Source: Hofstenia miamia (taxonomy: Eukaryota; Xenacoelomorpha; Acoela). Taken from it: a stretch of 64,000 bases of DNA. The stretch is taken from the NCBI GenBank assembly GCA_004352715.1, contig SCFE01000013.1:1874431-1938430 (forward strand), given 5' to 3'. Both the position numbers and the translations under genes were made by a program. The notes beneath the pieces are model-generated. The model saw only the letters and a program-made list of their open reading frames with translations, had not been told where the DNA came from and searched no databases. Below, piece after piece: positions 42,361 through 56,686 of the stretch (the stretch's first letter is position 1; every line of letters begins with the position of its first letter).

Positions 42361-42741
42361 ACAACAATGGAGAGTTGGGAAATGCAGCTGATAAGTGATG
42401 ACTCTGACATGGATACATCAGAAATACCATCAACGAGTTCACTCCCTATGACAACAAGTTCAGGGATATTCTCATATCAACAAATGTCTACTACAACAAA
42501 ATCGTTGTGATTGCAAGAGAGAGAAAGTCAAATGACAAAAGTAGGGAAAGAAAGAATTCACCCCTATTTTATAGCTAATTGAAAGATGAGATATAACTCA
42601 TATGACAATTTATCACTGGAGATGAAAAGATTAATAAAGGGCAGTACATCTACAAAAGAAAATGAAGGCTATGCAATCCAGATAGTGATGACTTAAAGAA
42701 TCGTCCAACATGCAATATGATAATAGCGTACACAGCTGAAA

Positions 42742-45271
42742 TGAAGGAGCAATTCAATAGACCATATTTTAAGAGTACAGTTCACATTACGTTCAATTAA
42801 CAATTCACTTTGAAAGATGTGCAGAAATTAACGAAAAACAGAGAAAAAATTATAGCAGAATGCGAACAGGTGAACCTGGATAAAAAAACATTTAATGGTA
42901 GTGTATTTTGTGAAAGACAGCAAATTGACATCAAAGAAGCTTCAGTTCAACATAGAAGAGACGCTAAAAGTAGCCAAGAGATATAAGACAAGAGTAATAA
43001 TTGTTGTCACTCAAAAAGAAGAGGAACTTCCAAAATTCATAAAAGAAATGGAAATAAAGTTGGACAACCTCTTTACAGTGAATAGTGGAACACTTAAGAT
43101 ATCTGAGCTCATAATGATGGATCTACAGATCAATGAAATGGCTCTGGTGGAAAGACTTATGTTAGAACCAAAGATCGTGATTGATATGTACTAGCAGACA
43201 AGGACGATGGAGTTGCTAGGAATAGAAGAAACTGGAAACATATTTCTAAAATGTAGCTTAAATCAAATGCCTGAACATTTAGAGAAAATAGCAAAGGTAT
43301 GGTCAAAAATTAAAGCGATGCTAAACCAACCCATGACATAAAATCACCAACGAAGAAATACAAAAAAAGCAAAGAGAAGCTGTGTTGTATGAAGTTAAAA
43401 GAGCATACGAAATGGAGGCTAAACAAAATTTTAAAATGCACAGTGGTCAAGGAAATTAACGCACTAGAAATCAGAGCAAGAACAATGATATGGATACTAG
43501 CGATTGTATTAACAAGTAAAGAGAAACTAGTACTGCCCATGATGAAGAAAGAGCGAAGACAAATAGCCAGACAAAAGAAATATGAAATAGCCGTTGCACC
43601 CATTCCCACAAATATTAAACAATGGCTGCTGCAAAACGTGGAAGTATTACCTCTATCCTCCACGAAAAAAGTACAACAGAGGTTTGAAAAACACTTCACA
43701 TGATTATTAACACAACAACATATGTTGGGAAGACTGAGTGTAATAGAGCTCGCAAATAAAACAGGCATTTGTCTGAGTGAAATTGATATACTGACAGATG
43801 AAACCAAGAAGTATATGTGGGGTGCAACTTCTAACACAAAATTACGAGCACTCAAGTTTCAACCATGGCTGACAACAGGGAACATAATGAGAAGAGAACA
43901 TGCAGAGACTCTACAAACAATCAAATTGGTGAAAGAAAAGAGAGTACATGAGGTAATTACACGAGAAATAAGAAAATATTTAAAGGATTATCCTCAATGT
44001 GCGTACACCAAAATCATAAAGTGATCAGAGACAATGCAAAAAGAAGGAAAAAATTGTCCCATTGAAATGGTTTGCAAAAGCAAAGAAGAGATGGAGAGTG
44101 AAGAAAGGTTATTGCAATCCACAAATATCGCGTTAACTCCCAACACTCAAAGAGTAATCAATAAGGTTAACTTAGAAAAGTGGGGCGAACAAGAACCCAG
44201 CAAGCTGTCGTGGGTAGATACGAGAGACTACTGGTAGAAATTACGGTCCGAAGAGAACAGACAAACAACATAGTGCAGAGGATATTTGGTGAGGTCTATG
44301 AACGCGAGACAAAATCGTTAATTAAACTATTGTGCACAGAGGCATTTACAAGACAGGAAATTGATGAAATGTTGCAGCCTCAAAACCAAATAGTGGTAGA
44401 CATTGAATGTATCACCTCAAAAATGGTAATAAAACCTGAAATGGCGCAAAGTTTGATGAAAAATGGATTAACAGACACCTTTTGGGAGAACATTAAGAAA
44501 TCCAAGAACAATTACCCAGCTACATTTGGGATGGTGATGACTGCAGATATGCATGGGACATATAAAGCTATAGAAGAAAAAACGATGACAATGATTTTGA
44601 AATGTACGCTGCCGCCAACAATCTTCATACCAATGTTATTACCAACATGGAGATTAAAGGATAAAAAGGCAGCCAAAGCAATGTGGCATGAAGAAAATAC
44701 ATATGTCAACAATCGTCAAGCAGCAGAGAAAATTGTTAATGATGAGCGGTATAGAAAATCAAAAGAGATTCTATTGAAAAACGATAACAAGGAGAGGATT
44801 TTTATAGAAGGACAAGTAACACCATATGATCTGTACAATTAAGGAGAACCAATATACACGCAAATTCAGAAAGTCCGCAATGAAATTGAAAAGTGATCTA
44901 CACAAACAGTAATACTGTTTTCAGGAATCAATGACATTGTGTGGGGAGAACTTTGGAGCTCACAATATTAGTATTACAATGTAATGCGAAGAGTAGAGAT
45001 TATTACTATGGTGAGACTAGGAAAAAACGAACTGGAAAACATCAGTGAAGAGGAAGTGATAGAAAACATAAGTGCTTTCTACGATGAAGCATCGATATCG
45101 AAGTCGTTAAGATCAACATACGAATTCTTTTATCCAAACACAACAATTCATCCCGATCTAGCACATATGAGTAGAATCAACGCAATCATGACACTAATGA
45201 TAGCGATAAAAGGAATGAAACTATATCGAAAACATTATGAGATATTTAATGAGAAACTTAATGAACTGTGA
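42742..45271 (+). pseudogene. ORF3 of element A'
   Basis: The N-terminal part (42742-43194) is diverged from A with its own TAA near 42799 and a frame change; 42895-43194 is open. From about 43130 it is identical to A: the middle frames 43389-43703 and 43722-44024, then 44180-44842 and 44984-45271 with the GINDIVW and DLAHMS motifs. The same TAA, TGA and TAG interrupt the C-terminal segment. A and A' therefore share identical lesions here. Confidence 0.6.
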
Positions 45272-45459
45272 AGCATGTGCACGATATCAAAGTCCCTGAA
45301 GAACCCGTCATTTCTCAGACATAAAAAGATGTTAACTACTGAGAAAGATGTCGTATTGAAAATTACTAAAGAAGAGTTGTATGAAAAAACTAGTTGGGAG
45401 ATGAAAGAAGCCAGAAATGGTACATGGAGAGTGAGTGGTCATCCTTAATTAGCTATGCT

Positions 45460-45469
45460 GGAGGGGGAG
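45460..45469 (+). other. Polypurine tract of A'
   Basis: GGAGGGGGAG directly before the 3' LTR. Confidence 0.85.
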
Positions 45470-46830
45470 TGTGACATAATCCATCAAAACTATCATGTGT
45501 GGTCAAGAATAGAGAAAGGATGAATGAAACAAAGACTAAAAATATTTATAATGATTATAATGATTAAAATGTAAACACATGATAGGATTGATTATTCCAT
45601 TTTGTAAAACGTTTTGTGCAATTAGATTTAAATTATGCTCAACAGTATTTGACAAAATGATAGATGGTCAAACAGCGTAGTCAAATTAACACTGATGTTG
45701 CGTAATCGTTAGCAGAAATATTAAATGAGGGAAAACTGTAAACAAGAAGCAATTAACAGGTACTAGTTGAGTATTTAGTTGTTTATTACCAAGTGCTATA
45801 AATATGCTTGAAATGATGTAATTATTGATGAACAAATTTATGTTGGATTTACTTTTCTCTTGTCAGGTTATTTTATATTCTAATGGAAAGCTAAACGTTT
45901 ACAAGCTGGGTAATTGTATGGTGGTTCCCACATCCAGTTAAAGGTATGCTGGAGCAGCCTCCTAATAGCTATTCCACAGCAGGGAGGGCGACAGCTGTAG
46001 TTACCTTTTGTGCTCTTAGGTTACAAATAGGTGTAGGAGTTTTTTACCATTATAGCTTTCCTACTTGTTGTTGCTTGCCTGTTATTATGATTGCAACTAT
46101 CATGTTTTACATGTTAACTTCCCTATTGATGAACTCCAGTTGTTTATTATGTTATCTTATGATCAGTGATTTAATATTACTTATATTTAGATGGTTATTT
46201 AAATCATATCTTTATATTCTATTACCTATAGATTGTTTAATAGTCACAACAAGTTGCTCATTGTTTCTCATGGTAGACCTTTGGCCAACTCATGTCTATA
46301 TTTTTCTGCAGGTGGCATTGATTGTTTACATGTATCAAGGGCTGTTATGTATTTCTATATATGTAGGGGTATTACATGTAAGGCTCAATAATAAGCTACT
46401 CAAGCATCCTGGTTGCATTAATCCATTCCTCATACAAATTCATAATAACAAAAACAATCAATGCACTAAATTCTTAAATAGTTGCAAATCCCATCACACT
46501 GAGTTCACTATTCACGTACCAATACCTTCAGTGGTTTCTACTTCAAAAGGACAGCTTCATTTGTAGACACAGCTGATCAGTGTGTTTCTGGAAATGCATG
46601 GCAACCTTCAAGTGTTGATCCTGTCTTCCATTTTCTCTGCTTTATCTAAATAAGTTGGAGTAAGTTATGCAGTTAGAAAAGCTAATGCATATTAAGTTAA
46701 GTTAATAACCCGAATACTTATTGTGAAGGAGAGAATTAGGAGAATGTCAACTCTGCTAAAAGTGTTAACTAAGAAAAGTAATAGGTTTTCTCTAAATTAT
46801 AGACTAATGGTGGATTGGCATGATTCTACA
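45470..46830 (+). repeat. Element A' 3' LTR
   Basis: 1361 bp, identical to 11237-12597 except for a patch at about 45685-45825, where it matches A's 5' LTR variants instead (ATATTAAATGAGGG, GATGTAATT). TATA 45797; tiny ORF 45883. Confidence 0.93.
45946..46566 (+). CDS. LTR-embedded hydrophobic ORF of A' 3' LTR, 206 aa
   Basis: Same protein as 11713-12333, residue for residue. Unknown function. Confidence 0.35.
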   Translation: MLEQPPNSYSTAGRATAVVTFCALRLQIGVGVFYHYSFPTCCCLPVIMIATIMFYMLTSLLMNSSCLLCYLMISDLILLIFRWLFKSYLYILLPIDCLIVTTSCSLFLMVDLWPTHVYIFLQVALIVYMYQGLLCISIYVGVLHVRLNNKLLKHPGCINPFLIQIHNNKNNQCTKFLNSCKSHHTEFTIHVPIPSVVSTSKGQLHL

Positions 46831-47494
46831 ATAAATTAGTACATGTTCAGTCACTTTATCAGTCATTTATTGATCACTAATTTGGATCTGAAATAATAAT
46901 AATATATTACCTAAGTTTCAGTCATCCAACTGTTTTACAAAGTCAATTATTTAATACATGTATTAAGTGATCACTAGTAGGCAAAATGAGAGAAAAACTC
47001 CTACACCTAACCTAAGTGCACTTTCATAGTCTGGCACAAAGACCCTAGAATCAATCTTGATGATGGATCCAGACCACTACTAAACACCACTCATTTAGCT
47101 TGACATTGTATTAAATAATCAAACTGTAATAGCAGAACAAAATAAGAATTCCAAATAAAATTATTTATCAAATTGCTTACAGGATTTAGTTTCTATTTAT
47201 AGCAAATCTAGATAAGTACCTGTTGAATTCAAATTTAAACATCATCTGCCAAAATGGAGGCTAAAAATAATGGAAGTGATTTTGCCCCATTGTTTTCCTA
47301 AAAGTATTATTATTGACTGATACTAATCTCTTATTTTTGACACAATGAATCTAAATTAATCTAATTGATCTAATACAATATTTCTAATCATCATTTCTTC
47401 AATCTTATTCTCATCTTAGTTCGATGTTTTGCAGCTTAGATTTGTTTGGATGATGCTACATGCCCTCCTCAGCTTGCATTATCTTTAGCACAGC

Positions 47495-48503
47495 TCATTC
47501 TCCATGTAACAACATGTTCACCTTCCAAATTATCAATTCTACTTCCTGATCTTCCCATGTGGTTTTTTTGAATTCAACTTGTTTCATCATTTTCAAGACT
47601 GCCTCTCTTTCAGTTGTTATGGTATTTGTGTATTTTAGAAATTTCACCTCTCCAATGCTCTCTGCTATTGGCATGATTTCTCTCAGTTTGTTGATCTTTT
47701 GTGAAAATATGTCATAGTATTTCTGATATAATTGTATGCCTTTGATTCCTATCATTAGCATCATTTGCACATTGGCCCTGCTTGTGTGGGCTAGGTCTTC
47801 TCTGATCTGGTTATCTGGGTAAAAGAACATAAACACTTTTCTTAGACTGCAAGTGTTTGCCACATCCTTATAGAAGAAGCTGATGTTATCCCTTACTTCT
47901 TGTTCACTTATTTTGTTGGGATTGTTTTTGTTGATTCACATCATTGTTATGATTTCCACTCTTTTTGTTACATTGTAGTAACAGCACTTTCTTTCCCAAA
48001 TGTCTGTCCATACAATGTCATTAACCCTAGAGAATAGCATTATTGCTTTTGGAGTGTGCCTTTCTATTTCTTTTCTAAGATCTTGTTGTTGTGTGTTGAT
48101 GGGTTTCCCCTGTGTATACAACTGGTATGGTGTTATCATTCATTCAATGTACACCCTCTCTCTATTATCATTCTTCAGCATTATTTCTTTTGAACTCTTG
48201 TAGTTGTCACATTCTACTATAGCTTTTTGCCTTTTTTCTGTATTTACATATGACTTGTATTTGTGCAAGAAGGTTTTCATGACTCTAACCTTGCTGTCCT
48301 TTGGGGCAGTACTCTCTCTCTCTCTCATACTATCATCTCCAATGTCCACTGTGAATTCATCATCAAGTCCTTCTTTGTGTAAGCTATCTAAATCATACAT
48401 ATTGTATATAATTTCATTGCTGTTAATTCATCATATTTTGAATTCAGCATTCTCATCTATCTTTGTCTCTTCAATGTCTGCCATTGCTCTCTTCAAGTTT
48501 TGA
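47495..48503 (-). pseudogene. Pol tail fused to the ORF3 remnant of B'
   Basis: Identical to 13262-14270, including the ORF3 deletion junction and the NDIVW and EDLAHTS motifs. Confidence 0.7.
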
Positions 48504-48560
48504 AATTTAACAGTCTATTATTGTCTAGCATATATTCATTATTTGGTAGTGTCTGTGTTA

Positions 48561-48933
48561 TCATGTGGGGCTGGACCATACTGTTTTTAATTTCCAGACT
48601 TGGTTTGTGTCTGTGAGTTTGATCAGTGTGAATGCATATACCTTGTCTCTTACTTTGTGTGCATGACCATACATTTTTTTATTATAATTACACTGCTGTC
48701 TCACTGCTGATTTCTTTATGCTGTGGCACATTGTTTTGTGGATTCCTGTAATCTGCTTCTTCAGTTGTTTTACATATTCATTGTCCAATTTTCCACTGTA
48801 GTTGGTGTATTGCATTGATAGCAGGGTTGCTGTTTCTCTTCCAAACATTGCCTTGAATGGTGAGACTCCTGTCATTGCATGTACTGATGTATTGTAATAG
48901 TATTTAATCATCTCAATGACTTCTCTCCATCTG
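48561..48933 (-). pseudogene. Integrase C-terminal part of B'
   Basis: Identical to 14328-14700 (SPFKAMFGRETAT, VRDKVYAFT). Confidence 0.8.
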
Positions 48934-48979
48934 TTTCCCCCTATCCTTGATGTTGCCCCCTAATTAACTTGATTAGTAT

Positions 48980-49953
48980 TCAATTGAGTTGCTCCACTGC
49001 TTCATTGGCCTGTGGGTGGTAAGCTGTTGTTTGTTTGCTTGTAATTTTCAGGAGTTTTGCCATTTCTTGGAAGAGCCCACCTTCAAATTGGAGTCCTTTA
49101 CCCGTTATTATTGTTTCCATCAGCCTGAGTTGTAGGATCCATTCCTTTAATACTAGTTCTGCTGTGGTTTCTGCCATGGTATTCTTCATTGGAATCATAA
49201 TTGCATATTTTGTAAAATTGTCTACCATAACCAGTAGATATTGATAGCCTTCTGCGTCCTTCAACAATATTTCCAGATCTATGTGGACTATCTTGTTTGG
49301 TTGTGTTGCAATGATTTTCTCCAGTGGTGCCCTTTGTGTTGGAAAATGTTGTTTGTTGTGTAAGAGGCATGTTGTGCACTTATTTATTATGTCTTCAGTA
49401 ACCTTCCTCATGGCTGTTGTTATGAACCTTGCAATGAAGGTTTTTTCTGTCTGTGTAATTCCCAGGTGGCCCTTCTCTTGTATCTTCATTATCAGTTCTC
49501 TTTTGGAATAATATGGTATCACAATCCAGTTGTTGCTGGCTTCAATGTATACTAGTCCGTTTTTGTTTATCTTCCACTTATAACATTCATATTATCCCAC
49601 CATTAGTTTTGAATATGTTTTCTGGGGTTCTTTTATCTTCTTTATGATTTCACAAAGGATTATGTCATCTCTCTGTTTCTCCACTGTTTCTTTTTTGGAT
49701 ATTCCTCCCTAATCAGTATCAGTAGCATGGCTTGACCTTTTTTGTCCACATTTATTTCTGGCAACCCCTCATATTCAGTGTGTGGCAAAAATTGGAACTG
49801 TTTCTTCTCTCCCTCCATTTTCACCACATCTCTCTGATAATCTGGTAGTGATGTCCAGAAGTCTGCATTGTTATGTAGGGTGCCTTTTCTATGCTCAATT
49901 GTGAATGTGAATTCATTCAAGTATTTGATCCATCATGAAACTATCTTGGGAGT
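48980..49953 (-). pseudogene. Second RNase H end plus integrase core of B'
   Basis: Identical to 14747-15720, with Gly replacing the second catalytic Asp. Confidence 0.83.
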
Positions 49954-50102
49954 ATCATCAGGATTGATATTGTTTCTGGCAGCATGCAAATGAGGATTCT
50001 TGTTTTGATTTGTCACTCTATTTTGTCATAGGTTTCTGATGTTGTTGGTGCCATTGCCAGTCCAATCATTGCTGGGTAGTTCATAATACACTCTATTTCG
50101 AA

Positions 50103-50674
50103 TAGCAATGACATTTCCTGGAATGGACCACTGTCAAATTGGGGCTCTTGTCTGTAAATATTGTTTCCATAGGTCCAAACTTCAGGATCCACTTCTTCAT
50201 TACTATCTCTGCCATTGTTTCTGCCATTGGGTTTTTCATCAGGATCATCCTTGCTTATTTGGTAAAATTGTCCACCATTGCTAGTAGGTGCTGGTATCCC
50301 TCTTTGTCTCTCAATAAAATCTCCAAGTCCATGTGTATGATTTCATTGGGTTGTGTCACTATGATCTTTTCTAGTGGTGCTCTCTGGGTTGGGAAATATG
50401 TTGTGCATTTGTTAATCACTTCTTCTGTGACTTTCCTGACCACTGTTGTGATGAACCTTGAGTTGGAAGTGCTTTCTGTCTGTTTGATGCCTAAGTGGCC
50501 CCTCTCATGCACTTTTGTTATTAATTGAAATTGCTTCTTTTCACCATCTTCCTTGGTTGCATCTCTCTGATACTCTGGGAGTGTGGTCCAGAAATCTGCA
50601 TTGGTGTGTAGTGTTCCTCTCTGGTGTTCAATAGTGAATGTAAATTTGTTTAGGTATTCCATCCATCTCAACAC
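50103..50674 (-). pseudogene. First RNase H end plus partial integrase of B'
   Basis: Identical to 15870-16441. Confidence 0.75.
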
Positions 50675-50832
50675 TATTCCTGATTTGTCTCCTGAGAACT
50701 TTTTCAGCCATGCTAAACCACTGTTGGCTGTGCAGACCCTAAATTCTCATCTGATTAAAAAATATCTAAATTTCTTGATTCTCTCAATTAGGGCTAACAT
50801 CTCTAGTTCTGTTGAACTGTAATTTTCCTTGC

Positions 50833-51913
50833 TCAGCTTCAGTTTGCAGCTAAAAGAATTGTATCAGCACCTTTTTCTTGTTTTGTCCTATTCTTGCTCC
50901 AAATGCCACCATGGTTGCATCACAGTCCAGAATGAATATTTTGTTGTAATCCAGTGTGTTCAGCAGTGGCAGTTTTGCTAGTTCTTCCTTTATATTGTCC
51001 AATACCAACTTCCTCATTAGTTGTGTCATTTTCACAGTTTTTCCAGCAATGTTAGGTATGAATGTTCTGTAGTAGTTGAGGAACTCATTATCCACTGTAT
51101 ATCTTTCTTGTTATTTGGTTTCTCTATCTTTGGGATTATATCTCTCACATTGTCCTTCATACATATTCACCCTTTTTATATCACTTGTCCTAAAAATATG
51201 ATCTTTTCCTTCAGTATATCACATTTGTTCCCATTGATTTGCAGGCCTGCTTTGTCTAAAATTGATAGTGTCCTTTCCAGCTTTTCAAGATGTTCTTCTA
51301 TGGTGTTACTCATCACAATTATATTATCTATGTATGCATTCATGCCCTCTTCCATTTTGTGTTTCTTGTTCTTTAGTACCTTTGTTATGTATCTCTGGGA
51401 AGTAGCCAGCATGTTACACAATTCTAATGCCATTTAGATCCATTTGTACAACCCATAAGGTGTAATAAACACAGTTTTTTCAATATCTTCTTCTTCCATT
51501 CACACCTGCCAATATGCTTTGCATAGATCTATCAAAGTAAAGTACTTATGCTTGCTTGCTTTGTACAGAATATCTTCTATTCTGGGAAGTGGGTAAGAGT
51601 CTTTTTTCACCACTTCATTTAGTTTACAAAAATCTATACATAATCTGTACTTCTCTCACTGCTTTACAAACACTGTTGTAGCCACATATGGACTTTCACT
51701 GGGTCAAATTATTTTGTTGTCACTCAGTTTGTTTAGTATCCTGTTGTACTCATCTTTCATTTTCTCTGGTACTTGTCTCACTGGTAGTTTTATCAGTTTG
51801 TTTGTCATTGTAACTATCTTTTGTATCTTGCCTATCACTTGGCCTATGCTTATCTCTCCATAGTTTAATATTTGTTTATGTTTCTCTAACACCTCTCTAA
51901 GTTGTTGCAGTTG
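50833..51913 (-). pseudogene. pol: Reverse transcriptase and RNase H start of B'
   Basis: Identical to 16600-17680; catalytic box YIDN at 51323-51334. Confidence 0.87.
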
Positions 51914-51922
51914 TTTCCTGTT

Positions 51923-52833
51923 CAGATTTTGGTATTCCTGTTCTAGTAACTGTGGTGTCTTGTACTTGTCTTCTCCATTTGTTTTTGTCCCTATGCTTTT
52001 GAATCAGCTGTTGGGAGTACTCACTATATCAATTGTTTTGTCCACTCACCTTGGAATTGGCTGTGTGGAGTACCTACTGTTTTTGTTTGTAAGTCCTTGA
52101 ATCAACCATACAAACTACTCTGCTCATCAATGTCTTCCATTGCTTTCAAGATTGCTCTGATGCTAGACTTAACATATTTTCTGAATATTCTCACATTGAT
52201 TTTCTTCACATTAACATTGTGATTCATGGCATTCAGTATTGGTATCCTTCCTTTCCCATTCTTTATGGTGCACACACTTGAATGCATTGAAACTCTTTTT
52301 GAGTTGATCCCTTTGTTGTTGTAAATCATTACATCCACTGTAATCTTCTCTCCTGTTTGAATTGTGTGCATCCTCCATTGATATGGTTGCAACTTTAAGT
52401 CTTCTTCTAGTTCAAATGTTATTGTTGATAGCTTGCCTTCTTCTTCGTTACTTTTGATTTCCCCTCCTTTACCTCAATTGTTCTATTTGAATAGCTTATT
52501 ACACATCTGTTTTTAGTCAAAAAATCATTGCCCAGTATCACTTTGTATGGTAATAAGTTGTTGTGGGTGTCTATCACTACTAGCAATTGTTCAAAAGTAG
52601 TGTTCACTATTCTAATTTGTACTGCATGTAACTTTCCTTTAGTATCTATATATTCTCTGGATGGATTGATTATTCTCTTGTTTGATCTTTTGAGGTCTTC
52701 TCATCTTAACCCTAATTTCCTCATGCATTCATCAGTTATAATAGACATTGTGGCTCCCATATCAATTGTTGCCTTTGTCATCACTCCATTTATCATTATC
52801 ATTATTGTGTTGATATTGTCCAGGTTCATCATA
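51923..52833 (-). pseudogene. Protease and linker of B'
   Basis: Identical to 17690-18600; active site D-M-G at 52752-52763. Confidence 0.8.
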
Positions 52834-52932
52834 ATCATTATTGGTGCTTGGTTTTTTGGAGTCAGCACTCAAGTTAGTTTTTTATTCATCTTCAGTTTGT
52901 GTGTCCTCTACCAATTCTGATTCAGATTTGAT

Positions 52933-54614
52933 CATGTCTTCATCTTCATAGTATGCCTCCTCTACTCCAATCATATTAATATGTTTTCTGCACTTGTCAT
53001 TTCTATGCCCCTTTTTTGCCAGCTGTAGCACTTTATGTTCTTTTCCCTTACTTTTTTCATTTTTTCTTTTTGCTTTTTATTTTAATAAATTTTTCCATTT
53101 TGTTTTCATTGTAGGGCTTGTATTCATTGTCTGTGACTTGGAATTGTTCTGTGATGCCATTGGTGTTTCCTTATGTCATACAGCTTTCTGATCATCTTTT
53201 CCAGTTTGTCATCCACATTGCATTTGATTTTGAACTGGGTTCTAATGTTCTCAGGCATTCCTTTGCAAATGTGTGAGAAGAGGTCATACATTGAATATCT
53301 GTTTCCTCTGGAGCTGAGTGTTACTAGTCATTCCACCTGCTGAATGTAGTTTTGAGTGTCATCTGTTTTTCTCATTTTTGTTGAGTTCAATGTGATTTGG
53401 TATTGGTTTTTTAAACTTTTGTTTTCATAGTACACTACAAAGTCTCCAATCAGTAGTTTTATATTGGTATCTAGCAGTAAATAATGTTGGGATGCTGCTC
53501 CTGTAAAGTATAGTGCAAACTTACAGCTGCTGCTTGTTGGCTTACTTTCCTCTCAGCCATTGTAAACTTGAACATTTTGAGCATTCAATGAATGTTGGAT
53601 TGTAGCTGTCAACATTTCCAATAAATTTTGGCAAGGTTGTTTGGACAGTATCTTGTTGTTGTTAATGCTCTCTGGTAGAATTGAATTCTTGAAGATTGGT
53701 TTCTTCTGTGTGTTTATATTTTCATTTATTGTAATTTGGTCAGTTAATGCTTTCATGATTTCATTGATGATCCTTTTCTTTCCATCTTCTTTGTCTTCTT
53801 TGTCAGTCTCTTGGCTGTTTTTTAAAGTTGACTGGTGATGCTTGTAAGTTCCTTTTGCTTATCTGTTCAAATGTTACTTTGTGTGTCTGTATTCCCTTTG
53901 ATTTTTCTCTTTGTCCCTCTGCATCATTCTAAGTTTGTGTCTGAGTTCTTCTAGCTCTCATGCTTACGTTTTGTGACTTTTGTCCCTGCTGAGTTCTACT
54001 AGTCTGAGTTTATCTTTGAGCTGTTCTAGCTCTTGGGCTTGTATGTTGTTGTCTTGGATTAATTGTCTGTTTTTGGTTTCTAACTGTCAACATATTTTCT
54101 TCCATTTTTTGTTTTGTTCCTGAAAACATTTGTTCAATTCTGCCAATTGATTTGTTAATATCTTGATGTTGTTCTGGAAATTTTTGCTCTGGCTCTCTAA
54201 GTGGCTATCCATTTCTATTTTCAGCTCACTCAATGTGTTTTCACTATGTTGTTCCAAATTTGAAAATTTTTCTTTTAGCAGTTGTATCTCATTTCTCAAT
54301 ATTGATTCTGTCTCATTATTTTGTCTGAGGATATTTAAAATCTCTGTAGAACTTGTCTCTGGGGACATGTGTAGGGTCTCTAATTCTGTGGGGGATGTGT
54401 CTGTTTCTGAATGTGATCTTCTTGGGTTAGTGGTTGTTCTGCTTGTGCCTTTTTTGTTGCTTCCTCTCTTTGCTCTCATATTCATCATTTTCATTATAAT
54501 TAGTAATGGCTTGCATCTTGGTGCAATTCTTTGTTTCTGAACCTGCTTCAGGTTGGGTTTCTTCTTTGATGGTATTAGCTGACTACTTGCTTTATTAGTG
54601 GTTGGTGTTTCCAT
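52933..54614 (-). pseudogene. gag: gag of B'
   Basis: Identical to 18700-20381, ATG at 54614, coiled coil interrupted by TGA near 54085. Confidence 0.78.
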
Positions 54615-54731
54615 TGCATGTTTTACATTATGGGTTCTCTCAGTGATATTGTGGTTGCATTTCTTACTGTTGACTTTATGTAGTGAGTCTGGATATCAAA
54701 TTGTTGTTGGTTCCTCTTCATTGTTCTTTAA

Positions 54732-54747
54732 CCTGTCATGGTTGCCA
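54732..54747 (-). other. Primer-binding site of B', tRNA-Arg type
   Basis: Same 16 bases as 20499-20514. Confidence 0.75.
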
Positions 54748-56686
54748 TGTAGCATCTGCTACCAAGCTTTAATGTAACCTGATTAATTCCTTTTGAATGT
54801 AATTCTTTGTAAGTGTGGGTAGGGATGTACTTATATCAACTGCTTTATCTTATTGACAATTGTAGTTAACTTTTATTAGACTCTAATATAGTTGAATACT
54901 ATTTACATATGAATTGATTACTGCAGTTTCCTTGACAATTGATCTTCTATAAGGCCTCTGGCTGACTCTGATCTTCAATCTTCCAACACCTAGTCCTCTT
55001 CACTGCTGATGGATTGTTTCCCAATCTCAGCTCAACAAAGTAGCTTATGTGTTCCCTATCCTAACTCAGTGCAACCCTCAAGGCTGGATGTAACTGACTT
55101 AAACTCAATTTGTAATCTGTAATTTATACTTGCAACCAGGCAATGTCAATAGCTGCTTAATAAATATATGTTTAGCCATTACTGAAAAATACTGGCTTTA
55201 AATAAGTTAAATAATTAATTAAATAACTACATGCAGCTTCCTAACCTACATTTAATTAGTAATACATGCTCAGTCTTGTTATCAATTTATTTATGGGTCT
55301 CCTATTGTAGAGTCACTTGGAGCCCCTATTTTGATTTTATTCTTTTGATTATTTTAGCAATCAAACATTAGAGTTACATCACAGTAACATCATGATTTGT
55401 TGCTATCAATTTATATCAATTTCTTTTAAATTGATTTGTATATTTTCAAGTGCAGTTTTTTTGATCAAATTATTATTTGTCCCCTCAATCCAAACCTACA
55501 TGTTATTGCTCATTTAATTTTGCAAGGGAACTCATGTGCAAGTTGTAAACATATAGCAGGTAATAATTTATGAAAATTGTACTAAATACTTGAGGAACTT
55601 GTAGCAAACACACAATATAATTCATCTTACTCCAATTGTGTTTGATCTTCTCTAATTTATTTATATGCTAACCCCTTTTAGGTTTTGTCATGGATTTTAG
55701 TTTAACAATTTCTGCTTAAGCTCCAGCAACAATTTGGGAGGAACTGCATTGGGTCTGAGCAACAAATAGCTCCTTAATGATGACAGCCCAAATTGTGGTC
55801 ACTTTAGGTTACAGCTATGTGTTAGTGTAGGGAATAAGAGCTTCTAATTTGATTGTTTCATTTCATACATGCACTTAATAATAATGCACTGCAAATATAA
55901 TATGCTACAGACAAATGTAAATGCATTGCAATGATGAGCCTTTTGTTTTATTATTTATTTACATGAGCTGAGATAATAAAACTCTGAGATAAATTATTTA
56001 TTTGAGCTAGAAATTAATACTTGAGACACACAACTAGCACCTTGGCAAGTAAGGATGGCATCATGGATATAGGTCTGGCATAATGCTGTGTGAATTGGTC
56101 ACTGCTGGAAGTCTGTTCTCTATGGTTAGTCTGTTATTTCTTTAAGTGAAATAGTGAACCACCAATGCTTTTCTTTTGGGTCACTCTCTACAATGGTAGC
56201 CTCTGCAACCTTCAATTTAACCTTTGAGTTTCTCAGTACTGCTGGAGTAGCCAGAGCTCACCTGTGATTCTACACTATGTAGTATAGTTAATGTAAAATA
56301 TAATGTCCTATGATCAGCTAACTAAATGTAAAGATAAGATTTTCAAAGAATTTACTTGAACAGCTTTCTAAAATGATATCTCTCTATTTATAGTTTTGAT
56401 TCAAAAAGTACCTGTTGATTTGAATTTCAAATTATCATCTGCCAAGATAGCTAAAAATAGTGGAAGCAATATTGCCCCCTTCATTTATATATTATATTAT
56501 TTATCAAGAAGTACTATTTAGTAATGTTCTCTTAGTTGGATTTTACAAAATTAATGATGCTAAGCTTAAATTGATTTTTATTTACAATTAATATTAATTT
56601 AATCATAATTTGATGATAATCTTCTTTGACAGACTAATCTCTTTTTTATTCTTCTTTAGCAGCATTGATCTTTGGATTATGCTATA
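54748..56686 (-). repeat. Element B' 5' LTR (right)
   Basis: Copy of 20515-22453 with the same nested LTR-like segment. Confidence 0.75.

Larger units (their letters stand above)
34426..46830 (+). mobile_element. Element A', second copy of A, chimeric and defective
   Basis: Same order as A. The LTRs are at 34426-35778 (rearranged) and 45470-46830. Up to about 43130 it differs from A by scattered substitutions, small indels, a 338-bp tandem duplication and a rewritten repeat tract. From there to its end it is almost identical to A. The right flank repeats that of A (ATAA AATTAG...); the left flank is unrelated and has no ATAA. So A' joins the 5' part of one A copy to the 3' part of another. 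Confidence 0.88.
46835..56686 (-). mobile_element. Element B', second copy of B (offset +34233)
   Basis: All B frames recur without change. The inner part of the 3' LTR is 46835-47460, the purine tract 47461-47471, the primer-binding site 54732-54747 and the right LTR 54748-56686, with the nested A-like LTR at about 55363-56275. The outer half of the left LTR (copy 1: 182-672) is missing; in its place, left of A', lies unrelated sequence. Confidence 0.9.
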